From NCBI GenBank assembly GCA_964633205.1, contig CAZWFN010000046.1, positions 1-40,901 on the forward strand: a stretch of 40,901 nt of DNA, read 5' to 3'. Source of the stretch: CAYVQE01 sp964633205 (lineage in GTDB: Bacteria; Myxococcota; B64-G9). This document shows, in pieces, positions 31,208 through 39,371 of the stretch (position 1 is its first letter; the number at the start of each line of letters is the position of its first letter). The position numbers were made by a program, and so were the translations under genes. The notes below the pieces were generated by a model, which saw only the letters and a program-made list of their open reading frames with translations, searched no databases and was not told the origin of the DNA.

Positions 31208-33478
31208 CTATTGAGTGGCGGGCCGGGCCAGTGTCTCGGCCAGCTTGGCCAGCAGGTCGTCGGAGCAGAAGGGCTTGATGAGCAGCGGGGCCTGGCGTTC
31301 GAGCCCATCTTCCTGCTCGCCGGCCCAGCCGGACATGAACAGCACCCGCATGGCGGGCCGCTCGGCGCGCAGACGCCGGGCCAGCTTGGGCCCGCTCATG
31401 CCCGGCATGCGCACGTCGGTCACCAGCAGCTCGATGGTCCCGGACTGTCGGGCCACCCACTCCAGGGCCTGCTCGGGGCCGTCGGCCTCGATGACGTTGG
31501 CGCCCAGCTCGCGCAGCATGTCGGCCACCAGCTCGCGCACCGGGGCCTGGTCCTCGACCACCAGCGCGGTTTTGCCGCGCACGGCCGGTATCCGCGGCAG
31601 GCCCCGGGGCGGGGTCTTTTGGGGCTGGTTGTCCGTGCAGGGCAGGTAGACCCGCACCGTGGTGCCCACGTCGGGTTCCGAGTCGAGCTCGATGTGGCCG
31701 CCGGCCTGGCGCACCGCCGAGTAGACCGTGCTCAGCCCCAGCCCGGTGCTCTGACCGCCGGGCTTGGTGGTGAAGAAGGGCTCGAAGGCGCGCTCGCTGA
31801 CCGATGCCGGCATGCCGCTGCCGGTGTCCTGTACCGTCAACTTGACGTAGCGGCCCGGCTCGAGGTTCAGCTGGGCGCGGGCCCGCTCCGGATCGACCCG
31901 GATGGCGTCGGTGGCGATCTCCAGCCGCCCCCCTTGGGGCATGGCGTCGCGGGCGTTGGCCACCAGGTTCATCAAGACCTGGCTGACGTGGGCCGGATCG
32001 GCTTCGACCAGGCCCAGCCCGGCCTGACGGCGGGTCTGGATGGCGATGTCCTCGCCCACGATGCGCTCGAACAGATCGCCCATCTCCTCGAGTTGCTCGT
32101 TGATGTCGATCACCTTGGGCCGCGGCGCCCGGCGCCGCGAGATGGCCAGCAGCTTGTGGGTCAGCTCGGCGCCGCGCTCGGCAGCCCGTTCGATCTGCTG
32201 GGCCGAGCGGCGCGCCCGGTCGTCGAGCTGGCTTTCCTGGACGAAGCGGGCGTGGTTGAGGATGACGAACAGCAGGTTGTTGAAATCGTGGGCCACCCCG
32301 CCGGCCAGCCGCCCCAGGGCTTCCATCTTCTGCGAATGGCGCAGCTGCTCTTCGAGCGTGCTTTTCTCGGACTCGGTCCGCCGCAGGTCGGTCAGATCGG
32401 TCATCACGCCCGAGGCGCCGATCGGCTTGCCGTCGCGGAAGATGCCCCGGGCCGCGGTGCGCACCACCCGGGTGGTGCCGTCCTTGGCCCGGGCCACGAA
32501 CTCGGAGGTGGTCCGCTCGCCCTGCAGGCAGCGGGCGTAGTTGGAGAACAGGTCGGGTACGTACTCCGGCTCGACGAACAGGGTGAAGCTGCGGCCGACT
32601 ACCTCGTCGGGCCGGTAGCCCGCGACCCGGGTGATCGACTCGCTGATGTAGGTGAAGTTGGCTTCCGGATCCAGCGAGAACACCGTGTCGTCCAGGTTCT
32701 CGATCAGCATCCGGTAGCGCTCCTCACTGTCGCGGAGCTGGAGCTCGATCTCCTTGCGGCGGGTGATGTCGCGCACCACCGCCACCACCCGGGTGCGGCC
32801 CTCGAGCACCGCCGGCCGCAGGGTGACCTCCATCCAGACCGATCCGCCGTCGGGCCGGCGGGCCAGCCACTCGAACTGCTGCGGCTGGCCGGCGGCCGCC
32901 CGGCGGATGCGCTCCATCCCGGCGGTCTGGTCGAAGGCTCCGACCGTGTCCAGAGCACCGGTCTTGACCGGCCCCGCGAACGGCAGGCCCGACATCTCGC
33001 GGATGCGCTGGTTGACCTCGAGCACGTCCCCGGTCTCGGCGTCGTGGATGACCACGCCGTCGTCGATGGTGTCGAATACGGTGTGGTACTTGGCCTCGGA
33101 GCGGGCCAGGGCGCGCTCGGCCCGCTTGCGGCCGGTGATCTCGTCGACCAGGGTCAGCTTCAACCGGCTGCCGTCGGCCCGTTGCAGCGGCCGGTGGGTG
33201 TTGCGGTACCAGCGATCGTCGATCGGGTCGCGCACCTCTTCGCTGAGCACCTCGCCGGCCAGCACCCGCTCGAGCTTGCAGCCGGTGCAGGGGCTGTCGC
33301 GGCCGGCCAGCGCCCGGTGGCAGGTCCGACCGCAGAGGTCGTCGCCGATATGGTCGCGCGCGCGCCTGTTGGCGAAGACGATGCGGTAGTCCGCGCCGAC
33401 CACGTAGACCCGACCGGGCAGCAGGTCGAGCAGGGTCCGCGGATCGATCAGCATCGGGTTGGGTTCGGGCTCGAGCAT
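31208..33478 (-). CDS. Hybrid histidine kinase: three PAS, HisKA, HATPase, REC
   Basis: A 756-residue soluble sensor kinase; no TM helix is seen. PAS1 (about 15-125) is unusual in carrying Cys49, Cys53, His54, Cys64 and Cys67 (GRTCHRAL, SPCTGCKLE). PAS2 (about 135-245) and PAS3 (about 255-370) follow with normal PAC ends (VVRDITRRKEIE, VMTDLTDLRRTE). The HisKA box has phospho-acceptor His397 (AGGVAHDFNNLL). The HATPase shows NLVANARDAM, DTGSGMP and TGLGLSTVY. The C-terminal receiver has Asp688 (LLVTDVRMPGMSGP). The start at 33478 is the first Met of the PAS region; no strong ribosome site supports it over Met at 33454. No separate response regulator is adjacent. Ligand unknown; redox or metal sensing is a guess from the cysteines. 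Confidence 0.9.
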   Translation of the reverse strand: MLEPEPNPMLIDPRTLLDLLPGRVYVVGADYRIVFANRRARDHIGDDLCGRTCHRALAGRDSPCTGCKLERVLAGEVLSEEVRDPIDDRWYRNTHRPLQRADGSRLKLTLVDEITGRKRAERALARSEAKYHTVFDTIDDGVVIHDAETGDVLEVNQRIREMSGLPFAGPVKTGALDTVGAFDQTAGMERIRRAAAGQPQQFEWLARRPDGGSVWMEVTLRPAVLEGRTRVVAVVRDITRRKEIELQLRDSEERYRMLIENLDDTVFSLDPEANFTYISESITRVAGYRPDEVVGRSFTLFVEPEYVPDLFSNYARCLQGERTTSEFVARAKDGTTRVVRTAARGIFRDGKPIGASGVMTDLTDLRRTESEKSTLEEQLRHSQKMEALGRLAGGVAHDFNNLLFVILNHARFVQESQLDDRARRSAQQIERAAERGAELTHKLLAISRRRAPRPKVIDINEQLEEMGDLFERIVGEDIAIQTRRQAGLGLVEADPAHVSQVLMNLVANARDAMPQGGRLEIATDAIRVDPERARAQLNLEPGRYVKLTVQDTGSGMPASVSERAFEPFFTTKPGGQSTGLGLSTVYSAVRQAGGHIELDSEPDVGTTVRVYLPCTDNQPQKTPPRGLPRIPAVRGKTALVVEDQAPVRELVADMLRELGANVIEADGPEQALEWVARQSGTIELLVTDVRMPGMSGPKLARRLRAERPAMRVLFMSGWAGEQEDGLERQAPLLIKPFCSDDLLAKLAETLARPATQ

Positions 33479-33554
33479 CGGGTCATGGTAACCGATATAC
33501 GCCCCCGGGGCCAAAATGGCTGGTACGTTTTCGGGGGCGATGGCGCCCCAGCCC

Positions 33555-33583
33555 TTGAATGCGGCCGTCGCTGGCCATAGACT
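33555..33583 (+). promoter_or_regulatory. Promoter of the PIG-L deacetylase gene
   Basis: TTGAAT (33555-33560), 17 bp, TAGACT (33578-33583), then GGAGTGAG and the ATG at 33608. The same TAGACT -10 is seen before the tRNA. Confidence 0.5.
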
Positions 33584-33607
33584 CGTCGGCAACCCTGGAG
33601 TGAGACG

Positions 33608-34495
33608 ATGATGCGCGCTGCGGACAAAATGGCCTGGGTGGGCGCGGTCGGTCTGGCCCTGGCGCTGGTGGTGGCCTGTGCGGTCACGCCGGTCAAGCCC
33701 GACGGGACGCCGGAGACGGTGGTGCTGGACGACTACCTGGCCCAGGGGGCGCGGACCATGTGGATCGCGCCCCATCCGGACGACGAGCTGTTCGCCGGAC
33801 CCATCCTGGCCCGTTCGGCCCGGTTTCACGGCAACCCGCTGTACTTCCTGGTGCTGACCCATGGCGAGGGCGGCGCCTGCGGTCTGGCCCGCGGCTGCGA
33901 GCCGGATCTGGCCACCGTGCGCGGCCGCGAGATGACCCGAGCCGCGGCCTACTACGGGGCCGAGTTGCAGCACGCCCACTTCTACAACGCTCCCTTGCCG
34001 GTCGAGTCCTTCCCCGAGCCGGAGGAGCTGCGGCGGACCTGGTTCGAGCAGGGCGATCCGGTGCGGCTGATCGCCGAGGCGGTGCGCCGTTTTCGGCCCG
34101 ACCTGGTGCTGACCTTCGACCCGCACCACGGCGCCACCGGGCATCCCGAGCACCAGCTGACGGCCCGGCTGACCACCGAGGCGCTGCGGTTGGCGGCCGA
34201 TCCGCAGGTCACCATCGAGCGGCTGGAGCCGCACCGGGTGGGCCGGGTCTACCAGCTGGTCAACCGCTACTGGCCGCTGGTGCTGTTCGGCCTGGCCGAC
34301 CCCGGACCGGTGACCGAGCAGTTCGACGCCACCCTGCCGTGCACCCCGGAGCTGAGCTGTCTGGAGTTCATGCTGCACGGCATCCGGCTGCACCGCACCC
34401 AGCACGCCGACATGCAACAGGTGGTCGAGTTCCAGGGCGCTTTCGAGACGCTCGATCTGCGCCAGATCGACCCCTACGCCGCCAGCGCTGATTGA
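33608..34495 (+). CDS. PIG-L/LmbE-family deacetylase, predicted lipoprotein
   Basis: A 295-residue zinc-dependent N-deacetylase homologue. The N-terminus is a lipoprotein-type signal (GLALALVVAC with Cys24 in the lipobox), so it is probably membrane-anchored on the periplasmic side. The active-site motif APHPDDELFAG holds metal ligands His56 and Asp59 and the catalytic Asp58; the third ligand is in GHPEHQLTARL (His179 or His182). Family substrates are N-acetylglucosamine-type sugars in lipids, mycothiol-like thiols or antibiotics; an envelope glycan is plausible given the lipid anchor. GGAGTGAG precedes the ATG; Met at 33611 is an alternative. It converges with proC, 21 bp apart. Confidence 0.88.
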   Translation: MMRAADKMAWVGAVGLALALVVACAVTPVKPDGTPETVVLDDYLAQGARTMWIAPHPDDELFAGPILARSARFHGNPLYFLVLTHGEGGACGLARGCEPDLATVRGREMTRAAAYYGAELQHAHFYNAPLPVESFPEPEELRRTWFEQGDPVRLIAEAVRRFRPDLVLTFDPHHGATGHPEHQLTARLTTEALRLAADPQVTIERLEPHRVGRVYQLVNRYWPLVLFGLADPGPVTEQFDATLPCTPELSCLEFMLHGIRLHRTQHADMQQVVEFQGAFETLDLRQIDPYAASAD

Positions 34496-34516
34496 GGCCG
34501 GGCGGCTGTTCGCCGC

Positions 34517-35338
34517 TCAATCGTCGGCCTGGCGACCCAGCTCGCGGGAGCGCCGGGTGGCGACCTCGACCGCGTCCATCAGCACCGCCCGCAGCCCGGT
34601 CTTCTCCATCGAGTACAGCGCGTTGATGGCGGTGCCGCCCGGCGAGGTGACCAGGTCCTTGAGGAAGATCGGGTGGCGGCCGGTCTGCTGCACCATCTGG
34701 GCCGCGCCGACCACGGTCTGGATGGCCAGCTCGGTGGCCTTCTCGCGGCCCAGGCCCACCTTGACCCCGGCGTCGCTGAGCGCCTCGATGATGATGAAGA
34801 CGTACATCGGCCCGGTGCCGCTCAGGCCGGTCACCGCGTCCATCAGGTTCTCTTCCACCTCGGTGCAGCGGCCGCAGGTCTCGAACAGCCTGGTCGCCAG
34901 GCGCATGTCGTTGCGCCGGGCCCAGCGGCCGGGGCAGATGGCGGTGGCGCTGGCGCCGACGGTGGCGGCGATGTTGGGCATGGCGCGGACCACCCGTGGC
35001 TTGCCGCCCAGCAGCCCTTCGATCTTGGCGGTCGGGATGCCGGCGGCGACGCTGATCACCAGCGCCTCGGCCGCCAGCGGCTCGCGGATTTCGGCCAGCA
35101 CCCGATCCAGGATCTGGGGTTTGACCGCCAGCAGCACCGTATCGGCGCCCGCCACCGCCTTGCGGTTGTCGCTGGCGGTGCGGACCTTCAGCTCGCTGTG
35201 CAGCCGGCGCAGGCGCTGGCGGTCGCGGTCCGAGGCGGTGATCTTGGACGGCGCCACCGAGCGGGAGCCGACCAGGCCTTGCAGCATGGCCTGGCCCATG
35301 TTGCCCGCGCCCACGCAGGCGATCCGTCTGTCCTTCAT
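34517..35338 (-). CDS. proC: Pyrroline-5-carboxylate reductase ProC
   Basis: A 273-residue cytoplasmic enzyme for the last step of proline synthesis. The N-terminal Rossmann motif is IACVGAGNMGQAML. The family signature near the end is clear: DLVTSPGGTAINALYSMEKTGLRAVLMDAV (conserved SPGGT..AL). The central LLAVKPQILDRVL and RAMPNIAATVGASATAI segments are also typical. Length is standard. AAGGAGAG lies 8 nt before the ATG. It is 64 bp downstream of the outer-membrane-like protein gene on the same strand. Confidence 0.96.
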   Translation of the reverse strand: MKDRRIACVGAGNMGQAMLQGLVGSRSVAPSKITASDRDRQRLRRLHSELKVRTASDNRKAVAGADTVLLAVKPQILDRVLAEIREPLAAEALVISVAAGIPTAKIEGLLGGKPRVVRAMPNIAATVGASATAICPGRWARRNDMRLATRLFETCGRCTEVEENLMDAVTGLSGTGPMYVFIIIEALSDAGVKVGLGREKATELAIQTVVGAAQMVQQTGRHPIFLKDLVTSPGGTAINALYSMEKTGLRAVLMDAVEVATRRSRELGRQADD

Positions 35339-35402
35339 GCGAAAGCTCTCCTTTCCGCTGTTGCCGGAGCAGGCCTGGCCACGTCCGCCGAACCGGCCGG
35401 GC

Positions 35403-36497
35403 TCAGAGGCTGAATACGACGCCGAACTCGAACAGCAGCCGCAGCAGGAACTCGTCCTGCTTCTGGTTGAACTCGTAGCCGGCCAGCCCGGCGATGCGCG
35501 CCTGCCAGCCGAAGCCCGCGCTGACCATGTGGCGCAGCCCCAGCGCCAGCTCGCCGTGTGGGCCGGCCATGCCCGGCCGCCCCTCGAACCCCCACAGGTT
35601 GGCCCCGGCGCCGATCTCGCCGAACAGGCCCAGGTCTTGTCCCAGCGGCAGCCAAGCGCCCAGGTGCACGCCGGCGCCCAGGAACAGCCCGTCGTCGATC
35701 AGCAGGGTCTCGAGCTCGGCGCCGATGAGCAGATAGGTGAACAGGTGGGTCTGGTAGGCCAGGGCCAGGCCGTAGTGATCGCGGGTCTTGCGCACCTCTC
35801 CGCCGCTGATCCCCAGCGGGGCCGGCGCGTAAGCCAGCCCCAGCTGCAGCAGGTGCGGCCCGAAGAAATCGGCGCCGGCTGTGGCCGCAGTCTCGGCCCG
35901 GGCCTCGACCGTCCGCTCGTTCGAGGTCTCGTTCGATGCGCTGCTGGCGGCGCTGTTCGCGGGACCCGTTCCAGCAGCGGCTGCGGTCCGGGCCGGCAGC
36001 GGGCCGCGCTCGCCGAGTTGGGCGACCACCGATTCGATGCTGGCGATCAGCGCATCGGCGTCGCAGCCGCCCCGGTGCATGGCCTTGGCCCGGCTGGCCG
36101 GCGATCCGGCCGGGTACAAGGTGGCGTCGACCACACAGGCCGAGCCCAGCACGTTGAATACCAGGTGCAGGCTGTAGTCGGCGCTGAGGGCGTGCTCGAC
36201 GCGCATCTGGCAGCGTCGATCCAGGCACAAGTGGAGATCGTGCGCCCGCAGCCAGCGGTGGCTGGCCCGCCAGTCGACCAGCTCGGCGCCCAGGGCCTCG
36301 GCGGCGATGCTGCCCAGGTAATCCGACATGCCGGCCAGCTCCCGGTCGCCGATCTCGGCGCCGCGCTGCTCGATCTGGAACACCAGCAGCCGCGGCGGAG
36401 CGGCCGCGGTGCCGGCCGCTGTGCCGGCCGGCGCCAGGCAGACAGCGGCTGCCAACAACAGGGTGGACAGGACTCGCCCGCAGCGCTTGCCTCTCAT
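35403..36497 (-). CDS. Predicted outer-membrane beta-barrel protein, unknown function
   Basis: A 364-residue exported protein; I do not recognise the family. A signal peptide (MRGKRCGRVLSTLLLAAAVCLAPAGTAAG) is followed by an N-terminal globular part (about 35-165) with PRLLVFQIEQRGAEIGD and a Cys-x-Asp-x-x-Cys stretch (HLCLDRRCQ), resembling periplasmic domains that measure or bind. A low-complexity Ala/Ser/Thr/Glu linker (about 170-210) leads to a C-terminal part (about 215-364) of alternating Gly/Leu/aromatic strands ending in FEFGVVFSL; a terminal hydrophobic alternation is usual for outer-membrane barrels. GGGAG precedes the ATG at 36497. It is divergent from the ankyrin lipoprotein gene and precedes proC. 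Confidence 0.65.
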   Translation of the reverse strand: MRGKRCGRVLSTLLLAAAVCLAPAGTAAGTAAAPPRLLVFQIEQRGAEIGDRELAGMSDYLGSIAAEALGAELVDWRASHRWLRAHDLHLCLDRRCQMRVEHALSADYSLHLVFNVLGSACVVDATLYPAGSPASRAKAMHRGGCDADALIASIESVVAQLGERGPLPARTAAAAGTGPANSAASSASNETSNERTVEARAETAATAGADFFGPHLLQLGLAYAPAPLGISGGEVRKTRDHYGLALAYQTHLFTYLLIGAELETLLIDDGLFLGAGVHLGAWLPLGQDLGLFGEIGAGANLWGFEGRPGMAGPHGELALGLRHMVSAGFGWQARIAGLAGYEFNQKQDEFLLRLLFEFGVVFSL

Positions 36498-36537
36498 CGT
36501 TCGTCCGTCTCCCAACCGTTCGGGTGCGATGGCGCCC

Positions 36538-36613
36538 ATCAGACCATCGACCGCCTCGACATTCAAGCGCTTGTACCGCCGGCGGCCGGTGCGGTATATG
36601 CATGGTATATGCA
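36538..36613. promoter_or_regulatory. Divergent promoter region with a 10-bp direct repeat
   Basis: For the minus-strand gene: TTGAAT (36561-36566), 17 bp, TCTGAT (36538-36543). For the ankyrin gene: TTGTAC (36571-36576), 18 bp, TATATG (36595-36600). GGTATATGCA occurs twice in tandem, 36593-36602 and 36604-36613, covering the ankyrin -10, and may be a regulator site or a duplicated -10. Confidence 0.4.
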
Positions 36614-36649
36614 ATGGAGAGTCCTTGAACGGCGGTGGGGGAGACCACC

Positions 36650-38410
36650 ATGGGGCTGCGTGGCGGAGTCGGCTGGCTGATGGTGTCGGTGGCCTTGGCC
36701 GCTTGCACCACCGAGAGCGAGCGGCTCGGCGGCAACCTGCTGGACGCGGTGCGCCAGGGCGATGTGGCCCTGGTCCGCGAGCACCTGGAGCACGGCGCCG
36801 ATCTGAAACGGTCCGATCGCCAGGGCCGTGGCCCGCTGCATCTATGCGCCGCACGGGCCGACGCGGCCGTGTGCGCCGAGCTGCTGCGGGCCGGCGCTGC
36901 GGTCGACGCCACCGACCATCGCGGGCGCACCCCGCTGCACTTGTGCGCCGCCGGCGGCGGCCGGACCGCGGCCCTGGCGCTGCTGGGCGCAGGTGCCGAC
37001 CCGCAGGCCCGGGCCGGCGACGGCTCGACCCCGCTGCACCTGTGTGCCGCCGGCGGCTGGTTGGCCGTCTGCCGGGTGCTGCTGGAGCGCGGCGCCGACC
37101 CGGCCGCCCGCGACGCCCTGGGGCTGACCCCGCTGCACCGCGCCGCGGCCGCCCGCCAGCCGCCGGCGGTGGAGCAGCTGCTGGCGGCCGGCGCCGAACC
37201 CGACCTGCGCGACTACGAGGGGCGCAGCGCGCTGCACCTGGCGATCGAGGTCGGCGACCGCAAGCTGATCGGCGCCCTGCTGGCGGGGGGCGCTGACGTG
37301 GACGCGGCCGACCAACACGGCTGGACCCCGCTGCACCTGGCCGTCGATCGCGGCCGGGACGGGGCGCTGGCGCAGCTGCTGGCGGCCGGCGGCGCGCCCG
37401 GGCAGCGCGACGAAGACGGGCTGAGCCCGCTGCACCACGCGGTGCAACTCGGTCGCCTCCAAGCCGTCGAGCGGCTGCTGGCCGCCGGGGTGGCCGTGGA
37501 TCAGCCGGACGCCACCGATCGGCCGCCCATCTACTGGGCCCTGGTCAGCGATCGGCCGCAGGTGGCCGCGCTGCTGATCGAGCGCGGCGCCGACCCGGCC
37601 GCCCGTTACCACGCCGGCCGCACGCCGCTGCACGCCGCCGCCGCGGGCGGCCACCAGGCCCTGGCGCGCCAGCTGCTCGCCCGCCGGGTCGACGTGGACG
37701 TGCGCGACAACCGCGGCGAGACGCCGTTGCACCTGGCGCTGCTGGCCCGGCGCCGCGACATGGCGGCGCTGCTGCTCGACCACGGCGCCAGCCTGCGCGC
37801 CCGCGATCGCTACGGCCAGACGCCGCTGCACCTGGCCACCTCGGTCGGCGACGCCGCCGGCATGCGGCTGCTGCTCGATCGCGGCGCCGATCCCAACGCC
37901 ACCCTGCCCGACGGCCAGACCCCGCTGCACTACGCCGCCGGGCTGGATCGGCCGGCGCTGATCCGGCTGCTGCTCGATCGCGGCGCCCGGCTGGATCCGC
38001 CCGACCTGACCCGGCGCACGCCGCTGTTCATCGCCGCCTTCTCGGGCGCCTGGAGCGCCTTCGCGCTCTTCGTCGCCCGTGGCGCCAGCTTGCGGGTGCG
38101 CGATCACCACTCCACCACGCTGCTGCACCTGGCCGCCACCCACGGCCGCTTGCCGCTGATCGAGCGCCTGCTGGCCGCCGGCCTGGACGTCGACGCCCGC
38201 GACGAATGGGGCCTGACCCCGCTGCACCGCGCGGTGCGCCATGGGAAGCGCGAAGCGGCCGCGGCCCTGCTGGCTGCCGGCGCCGCCCCGGATGCGCGCA
38301 CCGTCACCGGCGCCACGCCCCACGATCTGGCCGTGCGCACCGGCCACCGCGACCTGGCCGCCTGGCTGCAAAAACAGGCCACCACCGCCGCCGCAGCCGA
38401 ACGCCCCTGA
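36650..38410 (+). CDS. Ankyrin-repeat lipoprotein
   Basis: A 586-residue protein. The ATG at 36650 follows a GGGGGAG ribosome site and opens a short lipoprotein signal (GWLMVSVALAAC) with Cys19 as the lipidation site. The rest is essentially one ankyrin solenoid: an N-capping repeat, 15 full 33-residue repeats without insertions, and a short C-cap ending near residue 575. The consensus G-x-TPLHLAA...LL..GAD is strong; repeat 8 (DRPPIYWALVSDRP) and repeat 13 (RRTPLFIAAFSG) are the most divergent. It is thus a long anchored binding scaffold, periplasmic or surface-facing. Nothing nearby tells the partner. Secretion to a host is not implied. Confidence 0.9.
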   Translation: MGLRGGVGWLMVSVALAACTTESERLGGNLLDAVRQGDVALVREHLEHGADLKRSDRQGRGPLHLCAARADAAVCAELLRAGAAVDATDHRGRTPLHLCAAGGGRTAALALLGAGADPQARAGDGSTPLHLCAAGGWLAVCRVLLERGADPAARDALGLTPLHRAAAARQPPAVEQLLAAGAEPDLRDYEGRSALHLAIEVGDRKLIGALLAGGADVDAADQHGWTPLHLAVDRGRDGALAQLLAAGGAPGQRDEDGLSPLHHAVQLGRLQAVERLLAAGVAVDQPDATDRPPIYWALVSDRPQVAALLIERGADPAARYHAGRTPLHAAAAGGHQALARQLLARRVDVDVRDNRGETPLHLALLARRRDMAALLLDHGASLRARDRYGQTPLHLATSVGDAAGMRLLLDRGADPNATLPDGQTPLHYAAGLDRPALIRLLLDRGARLDPPDLTRRTPLFIAAFSGAWSAFALFVARGASLRVRDHHSTTLLHLAATHGRLPLIERLLAAGLDVDARDEWGLTPLHRAVRHGKREAAAALLAAGAAPDARTVTGATPHDLAVRTGHRDLAAWLQKQATTAAAAERP

Positions 38411-38447
38411 AGCCCAAACGGACGAGTCGTTGTCAGCTTGGAAACGA

Positions 38448-38478
38448 AACCAAGAACCAAGAACTATGAACCAAGAAC
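38448..38478. repeat. Short AACCAAG heptamer repeat
   Basis: AACCAAGAAC occurs at 38448-38457, 38455-38464 (overlapping, period 7) and 38469-38478 in the AT-richer space between convergent genes. No coding signal is present. Confidence 0.6.
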
Positions 38479-38513
38479 GAAGAGCGAAGTAGAGACCCCA
38501 CCCTCGATCGCAC

Positions 38514-39017
38514 TCAACAAGCGCCGGGCGTAGACGGCAGGAAATCCTCGATCGGAAAGGTCAACTCATCGTCGCGCACCCGCGGCAGGTCGCCCGAGGA
38601 CAGCAGCGTGCACTCGGGCAGCTGGGCCAGGGCGTCGACCGCCTGCCGGGTGTGCAGCCGCAGGCAGTGGCGCAGCACCGGCCGGTCGAGCTGGTGATCC
38701 TGCTCCAGGATGGCCCCCAGCTTGCGCTGGCCGCCCTCGGCCCGGTAGCGCGCCTGGGCCGCCTTGAGCGCCTCGGGCGACAGCTTGCCCAGCCGCCACA
38801 GGTAGCGGCCCAGGTCCTCGCGCTGGCCCTTGCACACCGCCCAGGCCACCCGGCCCTTGTGAAAGACCACCATACCGCTGGGCCCCTCGGGCCCCAGCGC
38901 CTCGATACGGCCGCTCCAGCCGCTGCCGGCGGCCGAGGCCAGCGCGTTCCAGAAGGGCCGGCTGGCCCAGCCGGCCGCGCCGGCTCGCTGCGCTGCGGTG
39001 GGCTGTCGCTGCGTCAT
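38514..39017 (-). CDS. DUF4388/PatA-N-like protein
   Basis: A 167-residue protein. ATG 39017 (MTQRQPTAAQ) is preferred because GGAGGTGG lies about 8 nt upstream. The layout resembles the DUF4388 (PatA N-terminal-like) domain that is common in Myxococcota: GRIEALGPEGPSGMVVFHKGRV followed by EDLGRYLWRLGKLSPEALKAA and a C-terminal half with HTRQAVDALAQLPECTLLSSG. Such domains occur in signalling proteins but lack a proven biochemical role. No partner domain is fused. The family assignment is tentative. Confidence 0.6.
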   Translation of the reverse strand: MTQRQPTAAQRAGAAGWASRPFWNALASAAGSGWSGRIEALGPEGPSGMVVFHKGRVAWAVCKGQREDLGRYLWRLGKLSPEALKAAQARYRAEGGQRKLGAILEQDHQLDRPVLRHCLRLHTRQAVDALAQLPECTLLSSGDLPRVRDDELTFPIEDFLPSTPGAC

Positions 39018-39108
39018 TCGACCACCACCTCCACACCATCCCCCCCCACTTAAAGCGTGACTCATATCACACCCCGCACCCCCGGTCCAGCCGCGATCCG
39101 GCCCAATC

Positions 39109-39137
39109 TTGTGCCACAGCCGCACCGGCGCTAGACT
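39109..39137 (+). promoter_or_regulatory. tRNA-Leu promoter
   Basis: TTGTGC (39109-39114), exactly 17 bp, TAGACT (39132-39137). Transcription would start about 6 nt before the mature tRNA 5' end. Confidence 0.6.
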
Positions 39138-39149
39138 CGTTCGAGCCGC

Positions 39150-39234
39150 GCCGGGATGGTGGAACTGGTAGACACAAGGGACTTAAAATCCCTTGCTCCA
39201 AAGGAGCGTCCGGGTTCGAGCCCCGGTCCCGGCA
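39150..39234 (+). tRNA. tRNA-Leu (anticodon UAA)
   Basis: An 85-nt class II tRNA. The acceptor arms GCCGGGA and TCCCGGC pair fully, with A as discriminator. The anticodon stem AGGGA/TCCCT encloses CTTAAAA with anticodon TAA at 39184-39186. A long variable arm (GCTCC-AAA-GGAGC) and T-arm CCGGG-TTCGAGC-CCCGG are complete. CCA is not encoded. An integrase gene lies 137 bp downstream, so the 3' end is a probable phage or island attachment site. Confidence 0.97.
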
Positions 39235-39307
39235 TTTTCAAGTTGCTGTAAAGCAAGAAGAAAAAGGCGTCCGGCCGAATGCCATCCTGGCTGCGCCGGC
39301 GCTTCGC

Positions 39308-39337
39308 TTGCCGACTGTGCCCAAAATGTGTCATACT
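39308..39337 (+). promoter_or_regulatory. Promoter candidate for the integrase
   Basis: TTGCCG (39308-39313), 18 bp, CATACT (39332-39337), followed by GAGGAGG 8 nt before the integrase ATG. Confidence 0.35.
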
Positions 39338-39371
39338 CCAGGTCATCAGGTGAGGTCGAGGAGGTCTTGCG

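Noticed and set aside
34502..34516. GCGGC-TGTTC-GCCGC as a terminator between the PIG-L and proC genes
   Set aside because: Only a 5-bp stem without a U-tract; such stems are frequent by chance in this GC-rich DNA.
36842..38371. Periodic sequence of about 99 bp that might suggest DNA repeats or a CRISPR-like array, and the antisense frame over it
   Set aside because: The period is that of 33-residue ankyrin repeats; units differ at the DNA level and no identical repeat/spacer structure exists.
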